Both the position numbers and the translations under genes were made by a program. 64,000 nucleotides of DNA from Empedobacter brevis_A (GTDB taxonomy: Bacteria; Bacteroidota; Bacteroidia; Flavobacteriales; Weeksellaceae), in contig NZ_CBCPHV010000002.1 of assembly GCF_965118635.1 (NCBI RefSeq), positions 186,001 to 250,000 on the forward strand. The letters run 5' to 3'. Within the stretch, counting starts at the first letter, position 1. Each line of letters begins with the position of its first letter. The notes below the pieces were generated by a model, which was not told the DNA's origin, did not search any database, and worked only from the letters and a program-made list of their open reading frames with translations. Positions 42,051 through 50,904 of this stretch are shown in pieces.

Positions 42051-45000
42051 TTAGAATGCATATCTTAATCCGATTTGAATTTGATACGGGTTTCCAGAGT
42101 AAACTGTAGTACCAGCATTTGTATTAATATTATAAACAAATTCTTGTTTATTTGGATCAAAACTTTTTATTGAATAGATGTTTTGTTTTCCTAAGTTTTT
42201 AGCGCGTCCCCATTCTTTGTTCATTAAGTTTGCAACGTTAAAAATATCAGTAGAAATTTCAAAACTATGTTTGTTTACAATTTTTATTTTTTTAGATAAA
42301 CGTAAATCTACATAACCGAAAAATCCGTTAATACCTCCGTTTCTTTCAGCAATTTTACCAAAACTATTTCGGATATATTTTTTTGTACTTTTTTCTACAT
42401 TAGGATTATCTAAAATTGACTGAATACCATTTTTGATGTAAAGAGGTGTATTAGGATCATTAATATCATATACATAAGCTAAGTCGTTAGAATTAACAAA
42501 ATCTCCATTCATATTTCCATTTACTCCCAAAGAATATCTTGTTCCTCCAATGGCAGAAAATCTAACTCCTGCATTTATTCCCCAAAAAGTTGGAGTAGTT
42601 CCGTAGATAACTACTTTATGACGAAACTGATTGTCAGAATATGTCATTTTACTCAGGTTTCTTGGATCATCATTAACCATTAATGATAATGTAGCAGAGT
42701 TGGCAACATTACCATTGAAAGAAGTATTGTCCTTTGTATCGTTCCATGTATAAGAAACTGATAGTTGTCCTTCTTTGTAATAATTCCATGTTCCATCCAA
42801 CACAAAAGCAAATTGATTAACTTTTCCTTCGCTTACCATTTCTAAGGTACGACCTATTTTATCAGATTTTCTTCCCAACATCCAATCTGTAGCACCATTA
42901 GTAGTATTGATAGAATTTGCAGGAACATATACACCACGATTATCTTCTGCTGCAATTCGGAAGAAAGGTTCATCAACCATGTTTCTATCTATGTACATAT
43001 AGTTATTTCTAGCTAAAGACATGTAAGCGTGAACACCTACTTTGAAACGGTTATTAAAGAAATGAGTAAAAGAAGCATTTGCTTTATAAACTACAGGAAC
43101 CTTAGCATCAGATGCATTCATATTAATGGTTGAAATCTTAGGAATATTTGGATTGTTGAATAAATCAACTCCTGGAGCAGTCGTAGGATCTTCTCTATAA
43201 CGAATAAAATTTGGTGTTGGAACTAAATTTCCTTGTACGTCAATAGAAGCAACTTTTGTTCCGTCAAAAACCATATTGTTAATCATTGCATAATTGTTGA
43301 TGTCTGAGCCAAAAATCCCAGCACCAAAACGGATGATATCTTGTTTATTTTCATTTACATCCCAAGTAAATTGGAAACGAGGTTGAACTTGAAAAGTCTT
43401 TAAAACATTATCTGTTCTTAGTCCTAATTCATCATAAACCAATTGATTAAAGTTTCCTTTTTCAAAATAATGAGTGTAATCTAAGCGTAAACCTGTAATT
43501 AACTCCAATCCAGGAGCAAGTTTTGTTTGTAGTTGACCATATATTCCTGTAGCTAAAATGTTTTGTTTTACACGATTATCTTTATTTAAATAAACTTCTC
43601 TAGCATAACGATAAGGAGTTAAGTTGTCAAAATTATCCAATCCAGTAAAGTAATAACGTCCATTGATTTCACTACCATAAAGAGAATTCATATTTGTGTA
43701 CATTAAATCAGCTCCTAACGTATAATTTACTTTTTCTGTATTCCAGTAAAGATTATCAGTTACTTGAAAAACATGGTTGTAGAAATTTTCAGGAGAATAA
43801 CGTTGTCCACCAATTTGAATATTTGTAAAAACATCTTTTCCTCCAACAGAAGATTGAACACGTTCTACAATTGCACGCGGAATATTTGACTGTGGTAATT
43901 CTTTATTTGGAGTAGATTCTTCTGCTGTATATAAATGTTGAACTTTTAATTCATTTGTTACTTTTGAATTTATTTTTGTACGTAAACTAGCCATAAAGCT
44001 ATTATCTACAGATTTTACATCACCAAATACTTCGTATAGATTGATTGTTGTATTATCTCCTAATCCTAAATTGTTTCTATCATTTACGTAATTATTGCGT
44101 ATAGTCAATAAGTTACTTTCGTTAATTTGCCAATCCAAACGTAAGAATAAAGCATCTGTTCCTCTTTTACGATCAAATTGACCAAACTGTGGTGCCGATG
44201 AAACACCATATTTTCTTCTTGCTATATCAACAAAACGATCCAAAGATGTTTGACTTAAATTATATCTTTCTTCATCTTGAAGATTGTGTATATCTGCAAT
44301 AATTAATGGAGATGAATGCGCTTGATGATCCCAAGCGAAGAAATAATGTAATTTATCTTTGATAATAGGCCCACCTAAAGTGAAACCATATTGATAAGTT
44401 GAGAATTTAGAATCTCTCTTATTTGCATTAATATCATATGGACTAGATAACCAATCTGTACGACCAAACATAAATGCACTTCCTGAAAGAGTATTCGTAC
44501 CAGATTTTGTAACAGTATTAATTGTTCCACCGCCACTTCTTCCATATGTAACATCGTATGCATTTGTCACAACTGAAAATTCACGAACAGATTCCATAGA
44601 GATTGCATAAGGACCTCCATTACGATTCGTTGTTCCTCCAGAAGTTGGGTTTTTTGCTGTCATTCCATCAATAGTGAAATTGGTAGATGATGCCAATTGA
44701 CCAGAAAGATTACTTCCTGAACTTAATGGAGATAAATCTATTAAAGAAGTGAAGTTTCTTCCGTTTACTGGTAAACGTTCAATGTCTTTTGCAGTTACAG
44801 AAGTAGAAGATCCAATGTTTTTAATTGTACTTTTTAGTGAGTTTCCTGTAATTTTTACTGCATCTATTTCAATAACATCAGATGAATTAAAATCAAAATC
44901 AATTTTAATATCGTCGCCTAGATTTAATTGATATCCATTTTTTATTTGTTCTCCTAATTCATCAGATTGAGCAATAATTGTATAAGGTCCTCCTAATGGC

Positions 45001-45209
45001 AATTGTTTGAAATAGAATTCTCCCTTTTCGTTTGTCATTGTTGTTGTTGTAAAACCTGTTGATTCATTTTTTACTTCAACTGTAACTGAATGGATTCCTT
45101 GTCCATTTTCATTCCTAATTTTTCCAGAGATAGAAGCTTGAGTTCCTTGCCCATAAACACAAATTGTAGATGCTGTTAACATGGCAAGTGTTGTGATTTG
45201 TCGTATCAT
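42051..45209 (-). CDS. Oar-like TonB-dependent outer-membrane receptor
   Basis: A 1052-residue outer-membrane protein. Signal peptide (1-20, ending VYGQ), an N-terminal carboxypeptidase-D regulatory-like domain (about 25-105, ISGKIRNENGQGIHSVTVEV), a plug-type domain (about 120-230, with NGRNFTSLIDLSPLSSG and YDVTYGRSGGGTINTVTKSG) and a long beta-barrel ending YQIQIGLRYAF, a typical C-terminal aromatic barrel end. Oar-type proteins are found in Myxococcus and Bacteroidota; their substrates are mostly unknown, and peptides or proteins are possible. It stands alone between the metH operon and the hom leader, diverging from hom. Confidence 0.92.
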   Translation of the reverse strand: MIRQITTLAMLTASTICVYGQGTQASISGKIRNENGQGIHSVTVEVKNESTGFTTTTMTNEKGEFYFKQLPLGGPYTIIAQSDELGEQIKNGYQLNLGDDIKIDFDFNSSDVIEIDAVKITGNSLKSTIKNIGSSTSVTAKDIERLPVNGRNFTSLIDLSPLSSGSNLSGQLASSTNFTIDGMTAKNPTSGGTTNRNGGPYAISMESVREFSVVTNAYDVTYGRSGGGTINTVTKSGTNTLSGSAFMFGRTDWLSSPYDINANKRDSKFSTYQYGFTLGGPIIKDKLHYFFAWDHQAHSSPLIIADIHNLQDEERYNLSQTSLDRFVDIARRKYGVSSAPQFGQFDRKRGTDALFLRLDWQINESNLLTIRNNYVNDRNNLGLGDNTTINLYEVFGDVKSVDNSFMASLRTKINSKVTNELKVQHLYTAEESTPNKELPQSNIPRAIVERVQSSVGGKDVFTNIQIGGQRYSPENFYNHVFQVTDNLYWNTEKVNYTLGADLMYTNMNSLYGSEINGRYYFTGLDNFDNLTPYRYAREVYLNKDNRVKQNILATGIYGQLQTKLAPGLELITGLRLDYTHYFEKGNFNQLVYDELGLRTDNVLKTFQVQPRFQFTWDVNENKQDIIRFGAGIFGSDINNYAMINNMVFDGTKVASIDVQGNLVPTPNFIRYREDPTTAPGVDLFNNPNIPKISTINMNASDAKVPVVYKANASFTHFFNNRFKVGVHAYMSLARNNYMYIDRNMVDEPFFRIAAEDNRGVYVPANSINTTNGATDWMLGRKSDKIGRTLEMVSEGKVNQFAFVLDGTWNYYKEGQLSVSYTWNDTKDNTSFNGNVANSATLSLMVNDDPRNLSKMTYSDNQFRHKVVIYGTTPTFWGINAGVRFSAIGGTRYSLGVNGNMNGDFVNSNDLAYVYDINDPNTPLYIKNGIQSILDNPNVEKSTKKYIRNSFGKIAERNGGINGFFGYVDLRLSKKIKIVNKHSFEISTDIFNVANLMNKEWGRAKNLGKQNIYSIKSFDPNKQEFVYNINTNAGTTVYSGNPYQIQIGLRYAF

Positions 45210-45235
45210 GTAATTTAAATAAGATTGTTATCCTA

Positions 45236-45243
45236 CAAACATA
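45236..45243 (-). promoter_or_regulatory. Candidate -7 box of the Oar-like receptor gene
   Basis: TATGTTTG on the minus strand, 26 bp before the receptor ATG. No -33 TTG was confirmed. The following 270 bp to 45519 are very AT-rich and show no gene. Confidence 0.45.
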
Positions 45244-45519
45244 ATTTTGCTCTGTAAATTAGACGTTACGATGGAGTTATTGTATTGTTATGAAAGTGTA
45301 AAAATTATTAATAAAAAGTTAAATCAAAGCTATATTGTTTAATTTCAAGATCTAATATTATCTTCAATATTTGCTAAATAAAATTATGATTTGTTTTTTA
45401 GATTTAAAGATTAAATGTGAAAATAATTTTATTTAAATTATTTTAAAAGAAAATTATTCTAAATAATAATATTAATAACATTATTTATAGAAAATAATAA
45501 ATAATCGCTGTTAAATAAA

Positions 45520-45552
45520 TTTGGAAATGTTAAATTCTTTCAGTTAAATTTG
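45520..45552 (+). promoter_or_regulatory. Promoter of the SAM-regulated hom leader
   Basis: TTTG (45520-45523) and TAAATTTG (45545-45552) are spaced by 21 nt, a very good match to the Bacteroidota -33/-7 pattern. The expected transcript starts about 25 nt before the riboswitch. Confidence 0.8.
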
Positions 45553-45581
45553 TCTCCAGAAATAGTTCATTAAAATTTACA

Positions 45582-45683
45582 TTTTATCAAGAAAAGTGGA
45601 GGGAAATGGCCCAGAGAAACTTTAGCAACCTGATTCTTAAATCAAGGTGCTAAATCCATCCTTAATCGGAAAGATGAATAAAA
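45582..45683 (+). promoter_or_regulatory. SAM-I (S-box) riboswitch upstream of hom
   Basis: P1 strands UUUUAU (45582-45587) and AUAAAA (45678-45683) enclose the S-box core: AGUGGAGGGA, GGCCC (45608-45612), UUAGCAACC (45622-45630), then GGUGCUAAAUCCAUCC. It is followed at 45727 by an intrinsic terminator. SAM binding should stabilise P1 and cause termination before hom. Confidence 0.95.
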
Positions 45684-45726
45684 ACGACTATAAACCAATT
45701 ATTCAATAATATTACTTATTTTTAAG

Positions 45727-45761
45727 AATGGTTCAATTGTTTTTATTGCAATTGAACCATT
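45727..45761 (+). terminator. Attenuator terminator of the hom SAM riboswitch
   Basis: A perfect 13-bp stem AATGGTTCAATTG/CAATTGAACCATT with a 9-nt loop, followed by a T run. It lies between the aptamer and the hom ATG, so it is the expression platform for transcriptional attenuation. Confidence 0.93.
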
Positions 45762-45808
45762 TTTTTCTTCACTTTTCTCTGATAAAAATCAAAAAACAAA
45801 AGCATAAA

Positions 45809-46990
45809 ATGAAAAAAATAAATATCGGATTGTTCGGATTTGGAGTTGTAGGAGAAGGAATTTATAAGGTTTTAGAAGAAAAACCACAATTAAATGCAGC
45901 GATAAAAAAAATTGTCATTAAAGATGCTTCTAAATCAAGAAATGCTCCGGCTGAATTATTTTCGACAAATGTTGATGATATTTTAAATGATGAAGAAATC
46001 AATGTAGTTGTTGAGTTAATTTCGGATGCAGAAGCTGCGCATGATATTATCATTAAGGCTTTTAACAAAGGAAAACATGTTGTGAGTGCGAACAAAAAAT
46101 TGATTGCAGATCATCATGAAGAATTATTGGATTTGCAAGCGAAAAACAACGTTTCTTTTCTTTATGAAGCTTCTGTTTGTGGTTCGGTTCCGATTATTAG
46201 AAATTTAGAAGAATATTTCGATAATGATTTATTGAATTACGTTTCTGGAATTGTAAATGGTACAACAAATTACATTTTGACTAAAATGGCAAATGAAAAC
46301 GAATCGTACCAAGATGCTTTGAAAGCAGCACAAGAAAGTGGTTTTGCAGAAGCTGATCCAACTGCAGATGTAGAAGGATTTGATTCTGCGAGCAAATTGG
46401 CAATTATTACTTTGCATGCTTTTGGTAAAAAGATTGATGTACAAAACGTTATTCGAAAAGGAGTTACTTCGCTAAAAGTTGAAGATTTTAAATACGCTAA
46501 AGAAAAAAATTATACAATAAAACTCATAGCAAATTCAAAAATCAATCATCAAACAGGAGAAATAACATCGACAGTTTTACCAACTTTTGTCGATTTGAAT
46601 AAAACAATTGCTCTTGTAAACAATGAATATAATGGTGTTTTGATTGGAAGTTCGCTTTCGGATGAACAGTTTTTATATGGAAAAGGAGCAGGGCGTTTTC
46701 CAACTTCATCAGCTGTTTTGAGTGATATTTCTGCTTTGAGATATGATTATAAATATTCGATTCGAAAATATGAAAATAAGGAAGAAGGAACATTTAATGA
46801 AACAGGAAAAAAGCGAATTTATATCGGTTTCGAAAATCAAACAGATGATGTTTCAAATGTTTTTGATGAAATAGAAGAACGTTATCAAAGTAAAAACTAT
46901 AATCATATTATTGGTTTGATTGATATAGAAAAACTTAAAAAAGAAGAAATTATTGAGAATCCAAAACTTTCAATAATTGCATTTGAGTAA
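45809..46990 (+). CDS. hom: Homoserine dehydrogenase
   Basis: A 393-residue enzyme. The NAD(P)-binding GFGVVG lies at residues 10-15, followed by VSANKKLIADHHEELL, the substrate segment YEASVCGSVPIIRNL (about 115-129) and GIVNGTTNYILTKM (about 145-158). It reduces aspartate semialdehyde to homoserine, the branch point to methionine and threonine. The frame is open to an ATG at 45728, but that ATG lies inside the attenuator stem; the ATG at 45809 gives the family N terminus MKKINIGLFG. The SAM riboswitch implies that it serves mainly methionine synthesis. No metX or metB is adjacent. Confidence 0.94.
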   Translation: MKKINIGLFGFGVVGEGIYKVLEEKPQLNAAIKKIVIKDASKSRNAPAELFSTNVDDILNDEEINVVVELISDAEAAHDIIIKAFNKGKHVVSANKKLIADHHEELLDLQAKNNVSFLYEASVCGSVPIIRNLEEYFDNDLLNYVSGIVNGTTNYILTKMANENESYQDALKAAQESGFAEADPTADVEGFDSASKLAIITLHAFGKKIDVQNVIRKGVTSLKVEDFKYAKEKNYTIKLIANSKINHQTGEITSTVLPTFVDLNKTIALVNNEYNGVLIGSSLSDEQFLYGKGAGRFPTSSAVLSDISALRYDYKYSIRKYENKEEGTFNETGKKRIYIGFENQTDDVSNVFDEIEERYQSKNYNHIIGLIDIEKLKKEEIIENPKLSIIAFE

Positions 46991-47002
46991 AATTTTGTGA
47001 TA

Positions 47003-47032
47003 AAAAAGCCTCAATGTTAATTGAGGCTTTTT
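47003..47032. terminator. Bidirectional terminator between hom and the thioredoxin-like gene
   Basis: A 12-bp stem AAAAAGCCTCAA/TTGAGGCTTTTT with a 6-nt loop, between convergent genes. Confidence 0.9.
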
Positions 47033-47046
47033 ATAAAATCTAAAAA

Positions 47047-47493
47047 TTAAGGTTTTTGAAGGTACTTTTTCAATAAAAGTTTGAGTGGTTTATTTTTAAT
47101 TAATCCATTATATGTCATTTCAATCTTGAAATCTTCTGAGATTAAAACCCAATAAGGATAACTGATTTGTTCATTTTGATCGATAAATTCTTCTAAAAAA
47201 GAATGAATTTTTCCATTTGATTTGGGTTCATATTCTTTGTTCAAAAAAATGATTGATTTTTTTGTTTCTGCATCAAATTCAATAAAATAAATCTCATTAT
47301 CTAAAAGTTGAAGCAATTCATCATCTTTTTTTATTTGTTTCTTTTGAATCATACAGTAACTGCACCAATTTGTAGAAAAATAAAGCAAAATAGGTTTAGG
47401 TTTTTTATTAAAATCAGCGTTAAACTTTTCTAATGTAATTTGTGCATTAAGCGTTAATGAGGATAAAAAGAATATGAAATACCAAATTTTCAT
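47047..47493 (-). CDS. Exported thioredoxin-like protein with a WCSYC motif
   Basis: A 148-residue protein: signal peptide (1-17, ending LNAQ), then a thioredoxin-fold domain with YFSTNWCSYCMIQKKQ (about 38-53), the redox CxxC site. The region after it is longer than in thioredoxin, and a SYPYWVLISEDF segment holds the cis-Pro loop of the fold. It should be a periplasmic disulfide reductase or metal-related thiol protein. Its ATG shares a base with the receptor gene's stop region (coordinate 47493 belongs to both), so the two are translationally coupled. Confidence 0.88.
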   Translation of the reverse strand: MKIWYFIFFLSSLTLNAQITLEKFNADFNKKPKPILLYFSTNWCSYCMIQKKQIKKDDELLQLLDNEIYFIEFDAETKKSIIFLNKEYEPKSNGKIHSFLEEFIDQNEQISYPYWVLISEDFKIEMTYNGLIKNKPLKLLLKKYLQKP

Positions 47494-49547
47494 TAACGTA
47501 AATTGTATCGAATTCCAATAAAACCTCTCGTTCCTTGCATTGCTGTATAGCTGTAATCATTCGGTTCGAAAATAACATCATTTCTTCCTTTCGGAGGTTT
47601 AACGCTATTTCCTGGTTCTCCAAACGGATCCCACCAACGCGCAATAACATCGCCTTTTGGTAAAACATTGAAGATATTTTTGATTCCGCCATATATTTCA
47701 ATATTATTTTTAAATGATTTGGTAAGTTGAATATTAGCAATAAAAGTTGGTTTAGAATATTCTGGACGATAATCGTTTTCTACTCGAGGTAATTTCATTT
47801 TATCATTGTAATTCGCCGTAAAATCCATTGCGAAACCTTTTTTGAAAGTATAACTTGCTAAGAAATTTCCAGACCATTTTGGAGCATGATATTGTACTTC
47901 TTTTTCTCCATTTTCTCTTTTGTAAACATCCATATAAGTTGCACCAAGCATAACTTTTAGTGGAAAATCGAAAGTTGCATCTATATTTAAAGATAAACCT
48001 TTAGAAATAGCATGTCCATCTAAATTATCATAAATAATTTTTGTTTCGTCTGTATCTGTATCAGCAATAATTTTATTTGTAAAATAAGAATAGAATGTTG
48101 TAAAATCAAAGTTTAAAGCAGCAAATGAAATTGGTAATTTAAAAACATAATTGATGTTTCCATTATAGGATTTTTCAGGTTTTAATTCATGTTCAAACAC
48201 CACTTGTCTTGCTCCAGTAAGAGCGCGATGATCTTCCGTAAAAACATTTACAACTCGAAATCCTGTACCAAAACTTGCTCTTAAAGTATGATGAGAAGAA
48301 GGTGAAAATTTGTAAGCTATTCTTGGTGAATGAATCCCTTTGTGTGTTTTATCATAATCGAATCGATAACCAACTAAAAGTTTATTTTCTTTATTTAATG
48401 TCCATTCATCTTGTACAAAAACCCCAGGAATAGGAGTGTTCATTGGGTTATTTTTGATTAGGTTATTATCTTCATCATATTCGCCAGTTCCTCTTGTATT
48501 GTCATCGTAATATGTATATTTAAAAGAAGATCCTAAAAGCAAACTATGTTTTCCTATTATTTTATCCCAATATGCTTGAGCAAATATAACTTGTTGTTTT
48601 CCTTGATAAGATTCTGTACCATAAAATGAATTTTGTTGATGAAAATTATAAGAAAATTGAGTCATAATTTTTTCTTTGAAAGGCAATTGATACATTCCTA
48701 TTGCTTCAACACGATTTGTCATAATACTTTCAGCATAAACTTCATCGTCTCCTCGGTGAAGTTTTCGTTTCCAATTCATTTGTCCTCCCCATCTGTCTTC
48801 GTATAAATAACGTAATGCAACCGATGCAGCTCTATTTTCTTTGCGTTCAAAATCAAATTTGTTGAATAATGTTATACGATCTTGTAATGTTACATCTGTA
48901 AAACCATCATTGTTCTTATCTTTTTTATTACCATATTTGAAGTAATTAAAGCCAAATAAACTATTTACATTTTTTCCTAATTTGTATTTATATCCTCCAT
49001 CAAGATTTGTTTCCAGCCAAGTTGTGGTAAAAGCATCTAATGATAATTTTGGAGCAGATTTAGGTGATTTCGTAATTACATTAATTATTCCACCCATTGC
49101 TTCTGTTCCATAAAGAGAAGAAGCAGGTCCTTTCACAACTTCTATTCGTTCTACTAAAGAATTTGGAATTCCACTCAATCCATAAACGGTTGATAAAGAA
49201 GAAACAATCGGCATTCCATCAATCAAAATCATAGTATACGGACCTTCCATTCCGTTGATATGAATATCTCCTGTATTACAAACATTACAATTTAATTGAG
49301 GTTGAACACCATTTATCAATTGTACAGCATCAAATAATGATGGAGTTGGATTTTTTTGAAAAAATTTTGGCGTGTAGATTTCTATTGGAACAGGACTTTC
49401 CGATTTTTTTACAGCTTTCATTGTTCCTGTAACAACAATTTCATCCAAATTTTCAGATGAATCTTTTTCATTAATGCTATCTTTTTGTTCTTGTGCATTG
49501 GATAGAATAGAAGTAAGGGCAATAATTAAATAAAGTTTTGTTTTCAT
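47493..49547 (-). CDS. TonB-dependent receptor, probably for a metal complex
   Basis: A 684-residue outer-membrane receptor. Signal peptide (1-18), a TonB-box-like stretch (NLDEIVVTGT, about 33-42), plug domain (about 50-165, with SLFDAVQLINGVQPQLN, then NVCNTGDIHINGMEGPYTMI and RIEVVKGPASSLYGTEAMGG) and a 22-strand-type barrel ending FIGIRYNLR. The plug carries the cysteine pair NCNVCNTG. It has no carboxypeptidase-like N-terminal domain. The neighbouring metal-dependent regulator and thioredoxin-like gene suggest uptake of iron, manganese or a related metal; this is inference. Confidence 0.92.
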   Translation of the reverse strand: MKTKLYLIIALTSILSNAQEQKDSINEKDSSENLDEIVVTGTMKAVKKSESPVPIEIYTPKFFQKNPTPSLFDAVQLINGVQPQLNCNVCNTGDIHINGMEGPYTMILIDGMPIVSSLSTVYGLSGIPNSLVERIEVVKGPASSLYGTEAMGGIINVITKSPKSAPKLSLDAFTTTWLETNLDGGYKYKLGKNVNSLFGFNYFKYGNKKDKNNDGFTDVTLQDRITLFNKFDFERKENRAASVALRYLYEDRWGGQMNWKRKLHRGDDEVYAESIMTNRVEAIGMYQLPFKEKIMTQFSYNFHQQNSFYGTESYQGKQQVIFAQAYWDKIIGKHSLLLGSSFKYTYYDDNTRGTGEYDEDNNLIKNNPMNTPIPGVFVQDEWTLNKENKLLVGYRFDYDKTHKGIHSPRIAYKFSPSSHHTLRASFGTGFRVVNVFTEDHRALTGARQVVFEHELKPEKSYNGNINYVFKLPISFAALNFDFTTFYSYFTNKIIADTDTDETKIIYDNLDGHAISKGLSLNIDATFDFPLKVMLGATYMDVYKRENGEKEVQYHAPKWSGNFLASYTFKKGFAMDFTANYNDKMKLPRVENDYRPEYSKPTFIANIQLTKSFKNNIEIYGGIKNIFNVLPKGDVIARWWDPFGEPGNSVKPPKGRNDVIFEPNDYSYTAMQGTRGFIGIRYNLR

Positions 49548-49578
49548 TATATAAAATAAATTTCTTTTAAATTTAAAA

Positions 49579-49594
49579 GTTAGGCAAATCTAAC
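49579..49594. promoter_or_regulatory. Candidate DtxR-family operator GTTAG-N6-CTAAC
   Basis: GTTAGGCAAATCTAAC is a perfect inverted repeat with 5-bp arms and a 6-bp centre. It contains the TTAGG/CTAA half-site of DtxR/IdeR boxes and lies between the receptor and the divergent DtxR-family gene. On the minus strand the same bases contain TAGATTTG, a -7 box for the receptor, so a bound repressor would block that promoter. Confidence 0.65.
49585..49592 (-). promoter_or_regulatory. Candidate -7 box of the TonB receptor gene
   Basis: TAGATTTG on the minus strand lies inside the inverted repeat and 37 bp from the receptor ATG. The -33 region lacks a clear TTG, which would fit a promoter needing derepression but also weakens the call. 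Confidence 0.45.
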
Positions 49595-49615
49595 AATAAT
49601 ATTTTAAAATAAAAC

Positions 49616-49649
49616 TTTTGTGTATAAATAAATCTTTCAACTATATTTG
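49616..49649 (+). promoter_or_regulatory. Promoter of the DtxR-family regulator gene
   Basis: TTTTG (49616-49620) and TATATTTG (49642-49649) are spaced by 21 nt. The -7 box ends 5 nt before the ATG at 49655, so the mRNA should be nearly leaderless. The -33 box is 22 bp from the operator. Confidence 0.75.
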
Positions 49650-49654
49650 TTCTT

Positions 49655-50311
49655 ATGAATTCACTGGTCGAAGAAAATTATTTGAAAGCACTATTTCATT
49701 TATCAAAAAATGGTAATGGAGAAGTAAACGTGAAAGATTTGAGTAAGCATTTAGAAATAAAAATGCCTACTGTAAATAGTATGATGAAAAAACTAGCTGA
49801 AAAAGATTTAGTTATTTACGAATCCTATAAACCTCTTCGTTTGTCGGATAAAGGGAGACTAAAAGCATCTTTAATCGTAAGAAAACATCGTTTAACTGAA
49901 ATGTTTTTAGTAGAAAAAATGGGATTCGGTTGGGAACAAGTTCATGAAATTGCGGAGCAAATAGAACATATTCAAAGTCCTATTTTTTTCGATAAAATGG
50001 ATGAATTATTAAATTACCCAAAACTAGATCCGCATGGTTCACCAATTCCTGATAAGGATGGAAAATTTGATCAAGTGAATTATAAGAAGTTATCAGAATT
50101 TCGACAAGGAGATCTAGTTGAGATTTGTGCTGTAACTGGTTCTTCTGATGAATTTTTAAAATATTTGAATTCTAAGAATATTCAATTAAATGATAAAATA
50201 AAAATTATTTCTGTAGAAGATTTTGATGGTACAATGACTGTAGAATTTGTTGATACTAAAATAAATGAAACGTTTAGTAGTCACGTAACATCGAGGTTAT
50301 TAGGTAAATAA
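49655..50311 (+). CDS. DtxR/MntR family metal-dependent transcriptional regulator
   Basis: A 218-residue iron- or manganese-dependent repressor. Residues 1-65 hold the winged HTH (VNVKDLSKHLEIKMPTVNSM), 65-140 the dimerisation and metal-binding helices (the VRKHRLTEMFLVEKMGF and HEIAEQIEHIQSP segments match the DtxR pattern) and 145-218 an SH3-like FeoA domain (DLVEICAVTG...DGTMTVEFV). It lies divergent from the receptor gene with a candidate operator between them. Whether it senses Fe2+ or Mn2+ cannot be read from the sequence. Confidence 0.92.
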   Translation: MNSLVEENYLKALFHLSKNGNGEVNVKDLSKHLEIKMPTVNSMMKKLAEKDLVIYESYKPLRLSDKGRLKASLIVRKHRLTEMFLVEKMGFGWEQVHEIAEQIEHIQSPIFFDKMDELLNYPKLDPHGSPIPDKDGKFDQVNYKKLSEFRQGDLVEICAVTGSSDEFLKYLNSKNIQLNDKIKIISVEDFDGTMTVEFVDTKINETFSSHVTSRLLGK

Positions 50312-50320
50312 AAATATAAA

Positions 50321-50368
50321 AATAATCAAAAAAGAGCAAGTTATTAAACTTGCTCTTTTTTGATTATT
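50321..50368. terminator. Very long bidirectional terminator, DtxR/DUF1573
   Basis: Two 22-nt arms, perfectly complementary, around an ATTA loop. The right arm includes the stop codon of the DUF1573 gene on the minus strand. A and T runs at both sides serve both convergent genes. Confidence 0.92.
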
Positions 50369-50729
50369 CAGCTTTACCTTTTATTCTAAAAATTTTACGA
50401 GATGAAGCAGGGTCATTTGATGAAATGGTTACAGATTTATTGAAATCTCCTGCAATAGCTCCACTTGAGTACTTAACTGTAATATCAGCAGAACTTCCTG
50501 GTGCAATAGGAGTTTTAGGATATTCAGGTACTGTACAACCACAAGAACCGACAACACTTTTAAGTATTAAAGGTTTATCTCCTGTATTCGTAACTTTTAT
50601 TTTAGAAGTTACTTCTGTATTCAACTTTATATTTCCAAATTGAATTTCTTCTTTTTCTAAACTAAGTGTTTGTGCAAATAAACTTGAAAAGCCTAAAGCA
50701 AAAACGCCTATAAACATTAATTTTTTCAT
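50364..50729 (-). CDS. DUF1573 domain-containing exported protein
   Basis: A 121-residue protein: signal peptide (1-19, ending LFAQ) and one DUF1573 (ASH/MSP-like immunoglobulin fold) domain. The VVGSCGCTVPEYPKTPIAPG motif (about 61-80) with its CGC pair is the family mark, followed by the strand VKYSSGAIAGDFNKSVTISS. The fold is common in Bacteroidota surface proteins, often in several copies; the role is unknown. Here it is a single domain with no neighbour in the operon. Confidence 0.9.
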   Translation of the reverse strand: MKKLMFIGVFALGFSSLFAQTLSLEKEEIQFGNIKLNTEVTSKIKVTNTGDKPLILKSVVGSCGCTVPEYPKTPIAPGSSADITVKYSSGAIAGDFNKSVTISSNDPASSRKIFRIKGKAE

Positions 50730-50865
50730 GATGATAATTAGTTTATATTCAAATGTACAAAAGAATTTGATTTAAATAAAATCATACGATGTTTTAATAC
50801 AAATAATGTTCCAAGATAAGCTTATATTAAATTTTAATAAACTAGGCAGTTTAAGAGAGATTATG

Positions 50866-50873
50866 TAAATTTG
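50866..50873 (+). promoter_or_regulatory. Candidate -7 box of valS
   Basis: TAAATTTG, 31 bp before the ATG at 50905. A TTG at -33 was not seen. Confidence 0.5.
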
Positions 50874-50904
50874 CCCAAATTTGTTTTTAAGTCATAAATA
50901 AATA

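Noticed and set aside
45728..45808. In-frame N-terminal extension of homoserine dehydrogenase from ATG 45728
   Set aside because: The ATG lies in the stem of the SAM-riboswitch terminator and the 27 extra residues have no family support; the ATG at 45809 gives the standard N terminus.
50350..50643. Open frame on the plus strand over the DUF1573 gene
   Set aside because: It mirrors the real minus-strand gene, starts inside the terminator and has no family features.
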